Shown here in pieces: positions 1-51,265 of a DNA stretch of 64,000 nt; the first letter of the stretch is position 1; each line of letters opens with the position of its first letter. The DNA is taken from NCBI GenBank assembly GCA_039566865.1, contig CM076958.1, positions 1,116,001-1,180,000 of the forward strand, given 5' to 3'. Under the pieces are notes generated by a model, which worked only from the letters and a program-made list of their open reading frames with translations, searched no databases and had not been told where the DNA came from. This DNA is from Aurelia coerulea (lineage: Eukaryota > Cnidaria > Scyphozoa > Semaeostomeae > Ulmaridae). Made by a program: the position numbers and the translations under genes.

Positions 1-952
1 GTGAAAAACAATTTCCAAGAAATTAGGAAGACATTACAACCGAGAATTCTTTCTCCAGTTTGGCGGGGTCATCAGCACTCGACTTCCCTTGAGCGAACAA
101 ATAGCATGGCATTAAAGCACATATGTCACATTAGCAATTGGTTAATACAACAAACAAGTTCGGAGTGGAATTCCATTTTCGAGACTTTTTATTTCTGTTT
201 CATGAATTTTTATTGCAATGAAAACTCAGCCTCGATCCTGTGCTTTGTAATAAACAATAGAGAGAATCGTATTGCATTAACCAATCAGCTTCATGACATA
301 TGCCCTTTGGAACTGAAGGCACAGGCCTTTTATTTTCATCTGACACTGGTCACAGCAAATTGTCAGACAAGGTGGAAAAATGATGCACTTGAATTGTACA
401 TTGACCCCGAGACAGACTTGATTGCAAATCATTAATTTCTGTTTCCAAAACAAACATGCAGACATCGGATCCTTTTTCAAATTCTGCAATCAAAGGCACA
501 TTAATTACAAATACTAAATAAACTGACAAATAGTAGGTGCTAATGTATGGAAGTTTGCAGCAATGGAACAGTTAAAAGCGTTATGTAGCATGAATGAACG
601 TAATTCTTTAAAATCCCCCCCCCAATCCTTATAAGTCTGCCGACGCCCCTGCTCAAATTAACTGGCCATTTGATCTGAGGAAGTTTGGAGAGATTTCTTT
701 CAAGCAGTATTTTCTAAAGTGCATCATTTTCTATAGCCTGTGTACAGCATACCGTGTGACCTAAGCCAATGTGCTATAAGAAGGACTTTAATATGTAGGA
801 ACTGTTCAAGAAACGGTGGACTTCAGGTAGTAGGTCTAAGCAGAGCGTACTGCAATAAAACTTTCAGGGTGGGTATGGAAACCCCGTGAAGCAAAATGGC
901 TGAATCAAACTTTAAGGCGAAGATCAGCCAAGAATCGAAAAGGGATTGAACC
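1..952 (-). other. 3' flank / probable 3' UTR of the pseudokinase-RhoGEF gene
   Basis: Non-coding on the gene strand after the TAG at 953. AATAAA-type hexamers on the minus strand occur near 328-333 and 188-193, either of which could end the transcript. A 144-codon plus-strand frame (1-435) shows no recognisable domain and I treat it as chance. Confidence 0.35.
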
Positions 953-39227
<38,275 letters not shown>

Positions 39228-40004
39228 GCTTCAAGGAGAAATCTTTTCTCAAAAGAAACCAGATTCAGTCATTTTGCGGAATTAATGAATGTTGGTGACA
39301 CGACATCTTGATGGGGTTGACTATCTTTAGCTTGTATGGTTAGGCCATGATCTTTGAAGAGAAAGAGAGAGGGACGAAGATTCTAAATCATGTGTTGTTT
39401 CTTCAGAGCTGAAAATAATTTCGCCAAACATTTGATTTTATCAACAAGAGATCCAACACGTTATAAACTCCCAAAGGAACGTTGTGAACGAAGACACCTC
39501 ACACTTCATTGTATCTCTCTGTTTGGATCGAAAGAAATAAAGCATGTGTTATCAGCCTTTCAATCTTATTGAAAAGGAACAATTTCAAAATGTTAAAAAA
39601 GATAACACAAGTGTAAGTCTCTTGTCAATATTTAACGACTTTGGGGATTCATTTTCAGTTTAACAGTTGCTATGTAAAATTAAAGAACAATTTTTGACAA
39701 AATTAAACTGATTGTTCGAAGTTCGGAATATGGGAGCTCCTCTCTGTTGGTTGCAACGAAAATAGAAAACAAACGATTTAAATTCTTTGCTTGTGTTTTG
39801 ACTTCCCCGCTAAGCAGAGGTTGTTACCACGCTTAGATAATATGCTTAGATTTCCACGATAACAGACCACGTCAGCAAAAAGCATTGGCTGGCAAGAAAG
39901 TTTCTTCGAGATCAGTTTGTCTTTCACCTTGTTCATTTTTCTCACGAGCGCCTTTGCCATCTATGAACTCTCCTTGCTAGAGAGGATTGTCAGAAAAACT
40001 ACAC

Positions 40005-40620
40005 ATATTTTTCATAAGAAACTGGTTTTCATACGAAATGAAACCAGTACTAAGACGGCCAAAATTTTACTAAGATTTTAGGCCATAGTCCTAAAAGTTT
40101 CTTAATTCAACGTAAACATTTTCGCATTCTAGTAACAAAAGTTTCTTACTATGTTTCTTATTTCTTAAATGCACAAATTTTCAATGTGGTCTCTTACACT
40201 GCTGCAGATACGTTTAAAAAGTTTCTTATTTTACGTAGTACCAAAAGTTTCTTACTTTGTTTCTTATTTCTTAAATGCACGAATTATCAATGTGGTCTCT
40301 TACACTGCTGCAGATACGTTTAAAAAGTTTCTTACTTTACGTAGTACCAAAAGTTTCTTACTTTCTTTCTTATTTCTTAAATGCACGAATTATCAATGTG
40401 GTATCTAGCAATGCTGCAGATACGTTTAAACAATGTTCAATTATATTCAAATCATAAACTAATAAAAAACGTGCATTCCTTTCTTTAGGACTGAAAGACT
40501 GAAGAAATGCGAACACTTAACTTAGCTTCTCTAACATGGCTAAGTTCAAAAACTAAAAGCTTCTTATTTTACGTAGTACTGAAAGTCTCTTAGTTCGTTT
40601 TTTACTTTTGGTTCCATAAA
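40005..40620. repeat. AAGTTTCTTA-box element with about 107-bp tandem units
   Basis: TTCTTAAATGCACGAATTAT then CAATGTGGTCTCTTACACTG recurs at about 40165, 40272 and 40379. Flanking AAAGTTTCTTA words link it to the 36-38 kb block. It lies about 0.8-1.4 kb upstream of the RhoGEF start codon, so it may sit in or near the promoter. Confidence 0.78.
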
Positions 40621-40637
40621 TACGATGAAGATTCTAT

Positions 40638-40812
40638 CCATCGGCGTAGGGGGAGATAAAATTTGGGGAGGTGCCCGATAAAAAGTCCATTGTTTGAGAA
40701 AATTTTGCCCGACTTGAGGCGGATTTCTGCCCGATTATGGCTGATTTTTGCAAATTTCTCTGACGTTGGGGGGGCTGCAGCCCCCCCTGTCCCCCTGTCT
40801 CCTGCGCCTATG
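40638..40812. mobile_element. Short G/C-ended foldback
   Basis: Ends CGGCGTAGGGGGAGATAAA and CTGTCTCCTGCGCCTATG are roughly inverted; GGGGGGGCTGCAGCCCCCCC forms an inner hairpin. About 175 bases. Confidence 0.6.
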
Positions 40813-41009
40813 ATTCTATCACTGCTACGGATGCTCCTCGACAAAAAAAACGTTCGATCTGAAGTCCCTAAAATGTTTTGCCGAATTATTTTATTTTCTC
40901 AAATTTTTAAGATATTTCTTTCTGAAACATGAAATTGAAACTACCAACTTACCGATTCACTGTCAACAACCAACAGCATCAATCGATTGATTTTCTCGTC
41001 TTTTGTTAG

Positions 41010-41610
41010 AAAGTTCATTCAGCACCATCCTGACATTTCAGGCGAATCCAATCCCCCATATCGAAGAATCATCGAGACACATTCATCTTCTCAGTTCCAT
41101 GTGCTTGAATGAATGAGAAAGACGTTATAAACTGAAGTTCGAAATCTGGACTCCACCCAAGTAAATTCGCAAAAAAATTAAGAATAATCAGGTTAACTTC
41201 ATCTGGACCTCTCTGTTAGGGTAATCCGGGCCAATTCTATTCTCCAGAATTGCAAAATCGTCGACAGAACTCCATCTGAGCATGAATAAATGAGATTGTC
41301 AGGAACTGAAGCACTGAAATCCAAATTCGAAGTAAATTCGCGGAGGATCGGTCAACCATAAGGACCTAGGAAATAAGCAGCTTAACTTCATCCGGACCTC
41401 TCTATTTAGGCCATTAGGCCAATTTGGGAGCAATTCCAGTCTTGTAGATGGAAGAAACATCGATAAAACTCCATTACCTGTAGTCCATGCAGTTGAGTAA
41501 ATGAAAATACTATGATGAACTTAAAAGCGAAATTCAAATTCCAAATAAATTCACAAGAATGTCGCCAGCTAAGCAGGTTAACTTGAACCTGCCAAATAAT
41601 GCATGAAGCA
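41010..41610. repeat. About 190-bp degenerate tandem repeat, three units
   Basis: GGTTAACTTCATCTGGACCT (about 41191) recurs as GCTTAACTTCATCCGGACCT (about 41377) and AGGTTAACTTGAACCTGCC (about 41577). Each unit also has a GAATGA(A)TGAGAAAG-like and a GCCAATTCTA-like word. Intergenic. Confidence 0.72.
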
Positions 41611-42390
41611 CTGCGTGGGTATAGGAGATTTGAAAAACCAAAGCATTATACCAAACAGTTGACTTGTAATAACATTAAAAGTTTGAAGGGTACGGCAAGG
41701 AATTAGTAGATATTTCAATAACTTTGTTTAAAGGAAACTGTTCAGTTTTCAGGGAGTTAGAAAACATTACTATGGCTTGTACGGTAGTTTTTGCCGGTTT
41801 TTCACAACTTTGTGTTTTATAAGAAACAGTTAGCAATTGAGAGAGTTTGGCAATAATTTTCATTGCTGTAAAAATTTGCATAGAGTATTTGTATAACTGT
41901 TCTCAGGCGGAAAACAGGCATGCTGGGTAAAAACCTCGAAAATATAAAGTTGTTTACCTTTGAACGTGATGGTATTTTGTAAATATCAAAGATCTAAGCA
42001 CAGGTATTAGGACAGCATAGCATAACCACAAAATCTCGATTAGCTCGAACATTAGACACACTCCATGGATTTAACCAATCACATTCGCTTTAAAAGGAGT
42101 ACAAAGAACAGCAGCCTTTGCGATTGTTTGTTTTTGTTTTGGTGAATTTTGTACAGTCAGTTATTCTGGAAGCTGTGGAGAGCAAGTCGCTGACTTCATG
42201 CAAAGCATGCTGGTCTTTGCAATCCCTTTAAACCGCAGTAAAAACAACTTTAGGCCACTTTCGCCAATCTTACAATCCTTGACAATACCTTCAGCAGCCG
42301 CTGAATTTCACCACGGTGAAGTATTGCAAACGGTTTTGGAAATCTTAATTTGACTGCCACAGCAAATAGTATCGCAAAAGATGGCAACAT

Positions 42391-42930
42391 GTAGACTTAT
42401 GACGATGAGTCCCTTGTATCCCTGCGGTACCTTGCTCACAGGGACTCATGATGAAACAGTTAAAAACCTGACCCTATCTTCTGCATTCGATTGATCGAAT
42501 CCGGATCGAACGACTGCTTCGGCTCTGTTCAACGGTCATTCCTCAGAAAGGAAATGCGATAGAAACCACGGTAAGCAGACACTTCATCAACAAAACTTGG
42601 TATTGATCTGAAGAAGAAAGTTCGCTTTACCTGGTGAGTGCAAAATAAGTCTTTTAATGCTGCAATTTAAGACCAAAACATACCAGAGAAATCTTCAAGT
42701 ACCTGGCGCAGCAACTTCCTTCAAATTCAGTCAACTGCGTCGATCGAATTGAAGATTCGAAACTTATTGTTCTTTGCCAAATCTCGCATTCTGATTGGTA
42801 TGCTAGGAATCCCAGTAGACTGATGATATGGTCGCAGTTATCGCTATTGAAATACTGCCGGACGCTTCTAACTATCGCCATCTTGAGGTCAAAGAGCACA
42901 GGGAAACAAGAGACTCATCGTCATAAGTCT
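42391..42930. mobile_element. MITE family J (ACTTATGACGATGAGTC ends)
   Basis: Left end ACTTATGACGATGAGTCCCT, right end GACTCATCGTCATAAGT, about 540 bases. The ends resemble those at 50.25-51.26 kb. Confidence 0.75.
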
Positions 42931-45039
42931 AGGCAACATGAGGCAGATTACGTTTAAATTTGCGTTATTTTGTGAAGTCACTTCACAATATCATTGGCCT
43001 AATTCGAAGAAGGGCGTGTTCAAGGATTGTTAAAACCATACAAAAGGTGGGAAAATGTGAATTAGAACGTTACTTTAAAATGGCCTATTTGTATCGATAA
43101 GTGTTGATGATAAAGAATTACTCGTATGTGGAATACAGGAGTAACAGTAAAGATAACCGAGCGTGAAATTGTGCTGGTATGACTGATATTACTGAGATAA
43201 AGAACGTTTTGAGCATTGCCCTTGAGCAGCTGCACATTAAAGCACACTAAAATTTCACACTGTCTGAAAGTCAAATTTGCCTAAGTAGAAACCATTGATC
43301 CAAATAACGGTAGATGAACTGATGGGAAAGTTTTATTTCATTTTGACAGTTCTATCAATTCAATTCAACTACTGTAGATCTATCGTAGATTCGTTACATC
43401 AGTCCCTCTAACTTTCGCTGTTGTTGTTGTTGATATCGCTCCAGTGAGGATGTGCAAATTGCAGGATGTACAGAGGAGTTGATATCGCTCTGTTGTAGCG
43501 ATAAGTCTGCAGGGGGAGCGACACAAGAGACTTTTATGGAATGAATCTATCTATCGTTCCTGCTAAGGCAAAATTTGATTTTCAGACAGTTTGAAATCGT
43601 AGTGCACCCGCAAAGAACACTGGATGACAATGGCTCTTTAAAAATCCAATTAAAATGGGATGGCTACCTCTTCATCCAAATGTCTTTTATGCATTCAGCA
43701 TTTGTAGAGTTTTCGGTTAATTGGCGTACTTGGGCCTTTACTTCTTCAGCTTCAAGGTATTCAGAGTTTTCGGGGCTTCAGTTATTCGAGGACTTTAGGC
43801 CTTCGCTTGTCCACCGTACCTCAAGTAGTCAGCTCCACAGCGTTCTTTGTGCCCTTTGGTTGTTGGATGAACTTGGTCTTGTGCTGTTTGGCAAAATATG
43901 GATCTTCAACTACTAGTCACACCTTGCCTTTAGCTGTGTGATGGAGTTTATATTAGGCCTTTCGCTGTTCAGAGAACTTTATGTCTTTTGCTGTTCGGCA
44001 AAGTATGGGTCTTGACTCCTCCGCGTGCATTTAGTCTCTAGCTATTCGATGAAGTTTGGGTCTTCAGCATTTCGGAGAAGTTTAGGAAGCTGCTAAAATC
44101 CAGTGAATAATTTCAATACCGACATTTTCACATCAACCTTCGGTAGTTTCAGCTTCAACAGCTAGAATACGAGAAGATAGTACACAGTGAACACTTAAAT
44201 CAATATTTGCGAGAATAGCAAGTGGATCTAGTGTTCTACGAATAGATATTTGTTCAAATAGATCAATAAATTCAAAATAGAAAGTTAATTTGCTAGTTTT
44301 AAAGTTGTAAATTAAACATGACGAACTAATAGATTAATAAAGATTACTTGTCCGTAGCTTCAATACACATTTGTCTTGGAGGATGAAATTTGTCGAGACC
44401 CTACCGCAAATCAAATAATTTTGGGGTGATCTTTATTGCGGGTAGAATTCAATTAGTATGACCGTCGATCATCGATCAATAATCATTGTTCGGACAATCT
44501 GAGTACAGTGAATTAACTGTTCTTCTCTACGTTACCTTTTTCACTAAAAATAGTCCAAGACTAAATAAAAGTTCGCCGCGATTTGAACTTACTTTTTTGG
44601 TAAACGCAAAAATACATCTTTTTCTCATCGATTATTTCTTCAAAGAACTATTATGCAATGACGGAATGGAACTGCAATCTCACTTGTCCAACCCTTATCT
44701 TTCTCCAACCCAACAATGTAATCCAAAAATTTTATCGCAAAAATTCGGTTAATCGTAAAGATACAGTAACTATGGGAATAAAATGTCAAATCATCATTTA
44801 TCGTTGTGTCATCAACTCATCTGACTCATACACCGAAAATTCGTGGTCATCGGTTGCCTAGCGGGGATAGACTTGACGATGTTGTATTCGTTAAATAATT
44901 TTAATCTAATCTTTCGTGATAACTATTCAATTCAATGGGGCAAACTGAGACTCATGTAGTCGGTCTACTGCTGGCACAAGTTTTCTACATTAGTTCTTAT
45001 TTGAAGAACAGGGGACATACAGGGTGCTATTGGCCGATT

Positions 45040-45565
45040 AAGGCGGCGAAGGGTCTTCAAAAATGATAGTAACTTGCCAGTAATGGCAACAGCGAAGTAA
45101 TCTTGTCCGAAGATACCTACACTCATGAAACTTCCACTCAACCAATAGTAACAACAATGCAAAATTTACTCAAATCTAGCATTCGTGAACACTTAAGCCA
45201 TCTTCATACATCTTCATAAAAGTCTTAAGCCTTCGAAAATGATAGTAACTTGCCAATAATTGCGACAGCGAAGTATTCCTGTCCGAACATCATCCCTAAA
45301 CTCATAAACTTCCACTCAACCAATAGGAACACAATACAAAAGTTACTCAACTCTAGCTTTCGTAAAACATTTTAGCCTTCTTCATACATCTTCATAAAAA
45401 TCTTAAGCCTTCGAAAATGGTAGTAACTTGCTAATAATGGCAAATAGCGAAGTACTCTTGATGCCCGAAGATCCCTGAAATCATAAAACTCCCACTGAAC
45501 CAATAAAAACACAATGCCTAAATCCAATAACCAATAAAATAAGCAGGTCACTTCATCCCTCTTCA
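45040..45565. repeat. About 183-bp tandem repeat, three units
   Basis: The marker AAAATG(A/G)TAGTAACTTGCC begins units at about 45060, 45236 and 45414. Each contains TCCACTCAACCAATAG and TTCATACATCTTCATAAAA. Intergenic; the third unit is shorter. Confidence 0.88.
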
Positions 45566-46210
45566 CTAAAGTTTGAACTTGCATTATCCATGGATAAGAT
45601 TTACTTCAGCTTCTGTGTACAGCGATAAAACAAGATTCAAATTTCAACTGCGGATTTAGAATATGCTAATTATGACGTTGTGACGTGCCTGATAACCAAA
45701 AATAAACTTCAAAAGCTAGATCATAACTAGACTTATTGCATGAGTCTTTGTTTTCGCTCCATTCCCCCAACGACACCTCTATGGCTATAACAGTAAAAAA
45801 AATAATTCAATTCAATGGAGCAAAACTTCGACGAATGTCATCAATCTAGATCGTAACCAGCTCTCTGAAATTGAGAGCTATTGACAAATGCTTTGTTTCA
45901 CAGTTTAGTTGAAAGGTCATGCTGTATGTTGAGATGCTGCATTACCCCTTTACGCTATGAAGACCGTCAGAAAAACAAGATTGAAAGAAAGTTTCGAATC
46001 CGACATTTCTGAATGAAATCATGGCCATCCTTTTCCAGTCAACATTTTGTGAAAACGTTACGTGGAGATGGGTTCCAAGTCGTCTGGGGAATGTTTGTAA
46101 AATGAGTGATCTCTGCTCCTTGTTCCAATTTCGTGTTCCTAAACAAATTTGGAATGCGGCTTTTTGTACATTCTCCAAAACATGGACTGGAAAAGGATGG
46201 GGGAAAGGAG

Positions 46211-46731
46211 CATAGGTTCCAAATCTTTAACTCAGCGTAAAAAGGAGGGTGTAAAATTCAATGATCTATTTCACTGATTGAATGGCTGAAAGAAACTTTA
46301 GATACTTATCTATAATTCTACCGTTGGACCTTCCAGAAATTTTGAATATTTTTCAAAATCATAGCGTATTTTACATTTCAGCTCATTTTAGGATGTGATG
46401 TCATCAAAATTCTAAATCATAAACCAGATGAGTGACAGATTTTTGCTTGATACCATACTGTAGGCATTCATAAACTAAAATTCTCTTCGAAATTACTTCA
46501 TGTTGCGTCAAACAGTTTAGAAATTACGATGGTTTTAAGTTTTTTTGAAAATTTTTCTTGAATTCTTGAAAAGGAAGAAAAACACTCTAATTCTGAAACT
46601 ATTAAAGATTTCAGAAAAGTCCAACGGTAGAATTATAGAGAAATAGCTAAAGTTTCTTTGAAGTCATTCAGTTCAAAGAAATAGGTCACTCAATTTTACA
46701 CCGGCCTTTTTAAAGATTTGGAACCTATGCT
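46211..46731. mobile_element. Foldback family G, copy 3
   Basis: Intergenic, well preserved: CATAGGTTCCAAATCTTTAA at the left and AAAGATTTGGAACCTATGCT at the right, about 521 bases. Confidence 0.85.
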
Positions 46732-47393
46732 GGGGAAAGGGGGGGGGGGGAGAAGACCGACAAATGAATGAATTACCGTATTTTGAAACTGGTTTTTCGG
46801 AGGGTATTTACAGCTTAAACTGACGAAGCAACATCTCAAAAGATAGCTGAGCTCTTTAGCTAATACCATATTTGTGTTCATGACATTTGCTTTCATAACA
46901 TATGTCTTCTGGAAGCTAGGCATGATCTATAACTCGTGAAGTTCTTTCGGGTAATCCGGTGAATAAATTGTGGATGATTACAGGCAATCTACCGGGGGAC
47001 ATAGACATTTTCCGTGTCTTACGCGCAATGCTCTAACCTGAGCTAACGTCAGACCACAAAGGTTTTCTTAGCGTTGCCCAAATAAGGTCTGCGGGTTTAG
47101 GATGAAATAAACTCGTAGCAGAAATCGTTGAAAACAACTTAACCAACTTGAGTATGCTGTGAAAGTCCATACCTATATCAAAATGACATTTCATAGAAGG
47201 ATAAGTTACAGAATGACGTTTTAGTTCAAAGGTAACAGGAAGTAGCCAGGGTGATGGAAGAGTATTCAAATTTAGCAAATATTGTTTTTTTGGATGCGGA
47301 ACGCAATTTTTCCTTACACTGAGGAGCAGCATTTCTTGCGCAGAGTATATGATGCAGTACCATCGTATTACCTACCAAATATCACCGGGTGCG

Positions 47394-48180
47394 CCAAAAT
47401 AAACTATGCACTTTTGGCAGGCCACAATAAATCGTAAACTCCCGGGGGGGGTACTTGACTTAAATTTGTACGGGGGTGTGCCCACGAAAAAAATTTTTTT
47501 TACCCTGCTCCAGAATTTTTCGCTCAAAATGATAACCTGTTCTAGAAAAAAATGGTGAAAAGTATACTCAAAAACATGAAATTTGACCGAAAACAGACCC
47601 GAGCTAGCCGAATATCCTCCTCTGACATGTTTTGACAACCTGCTCTAGAAAAATTGCCTCATTTTGATACCCTGGGCTAGAAAAAATTGGTGAAAACGAT
47701 ACCCTTAAAAACGGCACATCCCCGTCGGACAAATATACTAAGTACCCCCCCCGGGCGTAAACTGGACCGATTTTGAAGATTCATGACTTAATCTTTAGCA
47801 GAAAGCCTGAATTAGATTCTAAGACTTTTTGGCAATTTTTTCCGCTTTCAGTTTTTAGAGCTAGATGCAAGTTTCTTGAAATTTTCGTTTTCGAAAACAT
47901 TGAAAAAGAATAAAAAACGTTGATCAAATTTTAAAAGGCTCAACATGAATGAACAAAGAGAAAACGTTTTCAGGGGGATTTGGGGATTTAGTACGAATTC
48001 TCGTAAAGCAGATTACAATTAATAAATTTCTAAATCCCAAATCACCAAGAACAAGCAAAAAATCCTAGTATCTAATTCAGGCTTTCTGCTAAAGACTAAA
48101 TCATAAATCTTCAAAATCGGTCCAGTGTACGATTTATTGTGGCCTGCCAAATGTGCATAGTTTATTTTGGCGCACCCGGT
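47394..48180. mobile_element. MITE family I (CACCGGGTGCGCCAAAATAA ends) with nested insertion
   Basis: Ends CACCGGGTGCGCCAAAATAA and TTTATTTTGGCGCACCCGG. The ends' inner words CTATGCACTTTTGGCAGGCC and GGCCTGCCAAATGTGCATAG also pair. A second element with CCCGGGGGGGG/CCCCCCCCGGG ends is inserted at about 47440-47756. Confidence 0.82.
47440..47756. mobile_element. G/C-ended element nested in family I
   Basis: Bounded by CTCCCGGGGGGGGTACTT and AAGTACCCCCCCCGGGCG, with internal (A)CCTGCTCTAGAAAAA-type words repeated near 47.5 and 47.64 kb. Breaks the host MITE next to AATCGTAAACT / CGTAAACTGG, a probable target duplication. Confidence 0.7.
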
Positions 48181-49024
48181 AGCTTGCATGCATTCGTACG
48201 ATACTCACCAACTGAATTAACCACTCAATAGTCAGAGACTCTGCAGATTCTGCGAAGTATTCCAAAGTCTCTTCAAAACACTAAGTCGTGCTTGTACTGT
48301 TATTCTTGTCACTCGTTTCAACATGCATTCACATAAACAGGAGCGCAAATGAGGCTGAATACATCCATAAGAGGTTGATGTCTATCTTCGAAGCATTTGG
48401 CTGGTTGACGGAAAGCGATGACAATAAAGCAAATTTGGTATCTTCGAAAAACTGGTAGTCAAATCACACTAGCTCCAACGGCTGATTCTGAAAGTTCACG
48501 TTTTCGTCTACGCTGGGTACCAGATAGTTTTCGTCCATTCCTCTCCTTAAATCTTTTCCAGAAGTGTCCTCAGTTTAACCACAGCATACAGCAAATGATG
48601 AGGGTTAAGCTTCAACTGATCCCCATATCAAATGCTCCCCGTTGGTTCATTATCTCACGTTACACCACTAATAACCGGCGTCGGACAACAAAAACTTCGC
48701 TCCAGAACAGAGTTGAAGAGATTTCGCCTCCAATCAAAAACCTCCCATTCCTCGACTTTGAAGACAATGGAAAGATTTCATGAATGCAGGATAAAAATGC
48801 ATATGGATTGAGAAGATTTCGAAGTTATGTTGAGGGGACAAGTCTGGCAAAACTTCCAACAAAGAACTGCTTATGACTGGAGTTCTTTGATCAAGAGCAC
48901 TTTGTTTATTGTCTGGATTCTCGCCATCAATATTCATAACGTTTTATCCTTTCAGGCTTTCATCACCATCCATGGGATCTCTGACAATGGTTGCACCATA
49001 ACTGAAATTGTGAATCTAGGCCTA

Positions 49025-49653
49025 CCGGGTGAGTCAGAAAAAAGAATCCCCGCTTAGAAGGCCACTGCTCCATGAATATCAAAGCAATAATATTTAAAAC
49101 TGTCTTGTTTTATTGCCAATATGTTCAATTAGGTTCAATAATTTACCCAGCCTTAATCGGCCCTTCCTTCCCGTCGATATGGGTGATTTTCTGCAGAAAG
49201 CCCCTTCCAAAAACCTGCAAAAACGAATGAAAACAATGAGCGACTTTTCCTTCCTAAAATTGATGACACTCACATGTATTCATGTATTTTGACCTCTTCG
49301 GAGAATGAAATCCCCCTGAATAGTTTATTCATACCAGGGAAAAGACTTGTTCGTCCTCTCAAGAGGATAGAACGTGCTAAAGCGTCCACAAGTCATTGCT
49401 GTAAGGCCATTATAAGTCAGAAATGTAAGGGAAATTTGTTCATGATTTGGGCACGTTTTGATGGTTTTTTGAAGAGGCTTTCTCGCGAAGATCCCTCATA
49501 ATTTCAGAACGGAGTGGCCAATTTCAGTCAGGTAAATTTTATGGTAGATTTGAACATTTTTACCATTAAACCATATATTTGCTGATATCAATGTCTTGAT
49601 ATCCAGGGAGCTGTGACCTTTCAAACGGGGATTCTTTTTTCTGACTCACCCGG
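49025..49653. mobile_element. MITE family A, copy 2
   Basis: About 629 bases with roughly 50-base terminal inverted repeats: CCGGGTGAGTCAGAAAAAAG at the left and its complement at the right, flanked by TA on both sides. Intergenic. Internal frames are open by chance. Confidence 0.88.
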
Positions 49654-50254
49654 TAGCATATCTAGATACGTTCAGAGTCCAAGAGAATGCTTTCCTTCGA
49701 TAGCAGATATCTGTAGGGCAACCCTTCCTCCTCATTTTAAACGCACATATTAGTGTCATCTGTTCTTCGTGGTACACATACCATTTGGTTGTACCTACTT
49801 TCTGTGCCAATAGTCTTGCCACACAAACTTTATGCTGCGAATTTGCATCTTCAACACTTCTTCATGTTGACCATGTCGTTCCACGCTGCATTGCAAATGG
49901 TAGATGAAAACAAGCTCATCCATCGATGAGATTGCTTTAAGAATGTCCCTTCGCTCTGACAGACATTTCCACCCAATGTTTCCACAGATCTTCCAATTTA
50001 GGAGTCCTTTCGATAGACAATAAGTGTGAACCAGCTGTTGCTGAATGGTAACCCTCCCTCAATGATTCAAAATGACAATTCAGTTCTTCTGCGCTTCTGC
50101 GCGCGGTAAAAATGTGCGCGCGGCTGTGATAACAACAGAAACTGAACACCATCGATGCCACTGCATCATGGAGCTATTACGTGCCACCTTGATTGTTGCA
50201 AAGCATGGAGATTCAGATGAGCGCAGCACAAAACGCATGCTGAATGCAACTAAA

Positions 50255-51265
50255 CTTGTGACCTTGAGTCCCTTGTTTCCATGCGTTCTTTGATTTGTAG
50301 ATGTCATTTCTGTCAATAGGGACTCATAAAATTACTTAGGATGACCGGCACACTTTCGGCCCTCGCAGAAGGGAGCCCTATGCTCCAATCAAACTGCTAG
50401 AATCATCTAGAATTGAATTTTCAGCCAATCAGGGGGGGGATTTAGGAAGTTGTTGTCGTTGCACACAAAATCGGTTGATATCGCTAAGATTTCTCGTAGC
50501 TGCGATGGATTTATTTTGGTTCAACAGAGGAAAAGAGAACTTTTACTCCTTGAAAGGTCAACATTTTGCAATTAGTACGTAAGCAAAATATCATTCTTAG
50601 CATCAACAGCAGAGGTGGAAAAAATATTTACGTTCCTGCGAAGCAACCTTAACCTAAAATTCTTCCTTCGGTTTTGTTATCAATGTTTTCTTGTGCCAGA
50701 TCTCAAAACACTATTGACTGCACAAAGCATATGAGCACTAGAAGAACACAATCAAACATTGCCCTTCTATTTTGATCAGTCTTTCCTTCTTTCTTACTTT
50801 CCTCTTTACATTTTCAATCTTTATTTTCACCTTTCATCCTGTCTTCTTTCCCTTTTCCACTTTTCGTTCTTGCTCATCTCCTCATTCCTTTCTCCTATTC
50901 CTTTCATTTCTTCTTTCCTCTCTTTTCGTTTCTGTTCTTTTTTCTTCCTTTATTCAGCTTCTTTTCTCTTCTCCTTTTCTTCCTTGAAGACAAACGAGCT
51001 TCCTGCGAAGCTGGTTCGTGGCTTCATGCACTTTTTCCACCTTTGATTAACAGTTTGCTTTCTAACATTCAAGCTCTGTAAACAAGACTTTGGGGTGATT
51101 TTTGAGTAGGTACGTTAATGTGCGAAAACTCTCACATACTGAGGCCATTTTGACAAGGTATACCCGTTATTTCATAGTAATATTATGAGTCCCTGTGGAC
51201 CAAAATGACACAAACAAATAAACGAATGCAAGGAAACAAGGGACTCAAGGTCATAAGTCGAAAAC
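50255..51265. mobile_element. Larger element with family J-like ends
   Basis: CTTGTGACCTTGAGTCCCTT at the left and AAGGGACTCAAGGTCATAAG at the right, about 1 kb. A second inner pair (AATAGGGACTCATAA / TTATGAGTCCCTGT) nests inside. Contains a pyrimidine tract and no recognisable transposase. Confidence 0.68.
50759..50995 (+). repeat. Pyrimidine-rich tract
   Basis: About 235 bases that are overwhelmingly C/T on the plus strand (CTTTCCTTCTTTCTTACTTT and similar). Overlapping open frames here are Phe/Ser/Leu-rich artefacts. Confidence 0.8.

Noticed and set aside
1..435. 144-codon plus-strand open frame at the window edge
   Set aside because: No recognisable domain, lies opposite the 3' flank of a minus-strand gene, and has no splice or family support.
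45942..46215. Overlapping frames on both strands (LILQTFPRRLGTHLH / KTWTGKGW)
   Set aside because: Slight resemblance to a decayed repeat near 30.13-30.30 kb, but too weak to call a gene or a defined element.
47033..47332. 99-codon minus-strand frame
   Set aside because: No recognisable family, surrounded by repeats; no exon partner.
48418..48783. 121-codon plus-strand frame in the intergenic region
   Set aside because: No motif recognised and no in-phase splice partners found. Kept only as a possible lineage-specific gene to be tested by RNA data.
50759..50995. Hydrophobic Phe/Leu/Ser-rich frames resembling membrane segments
   Set aside because: They come from a simple pyrimidine tract, open in two overlapping frames.
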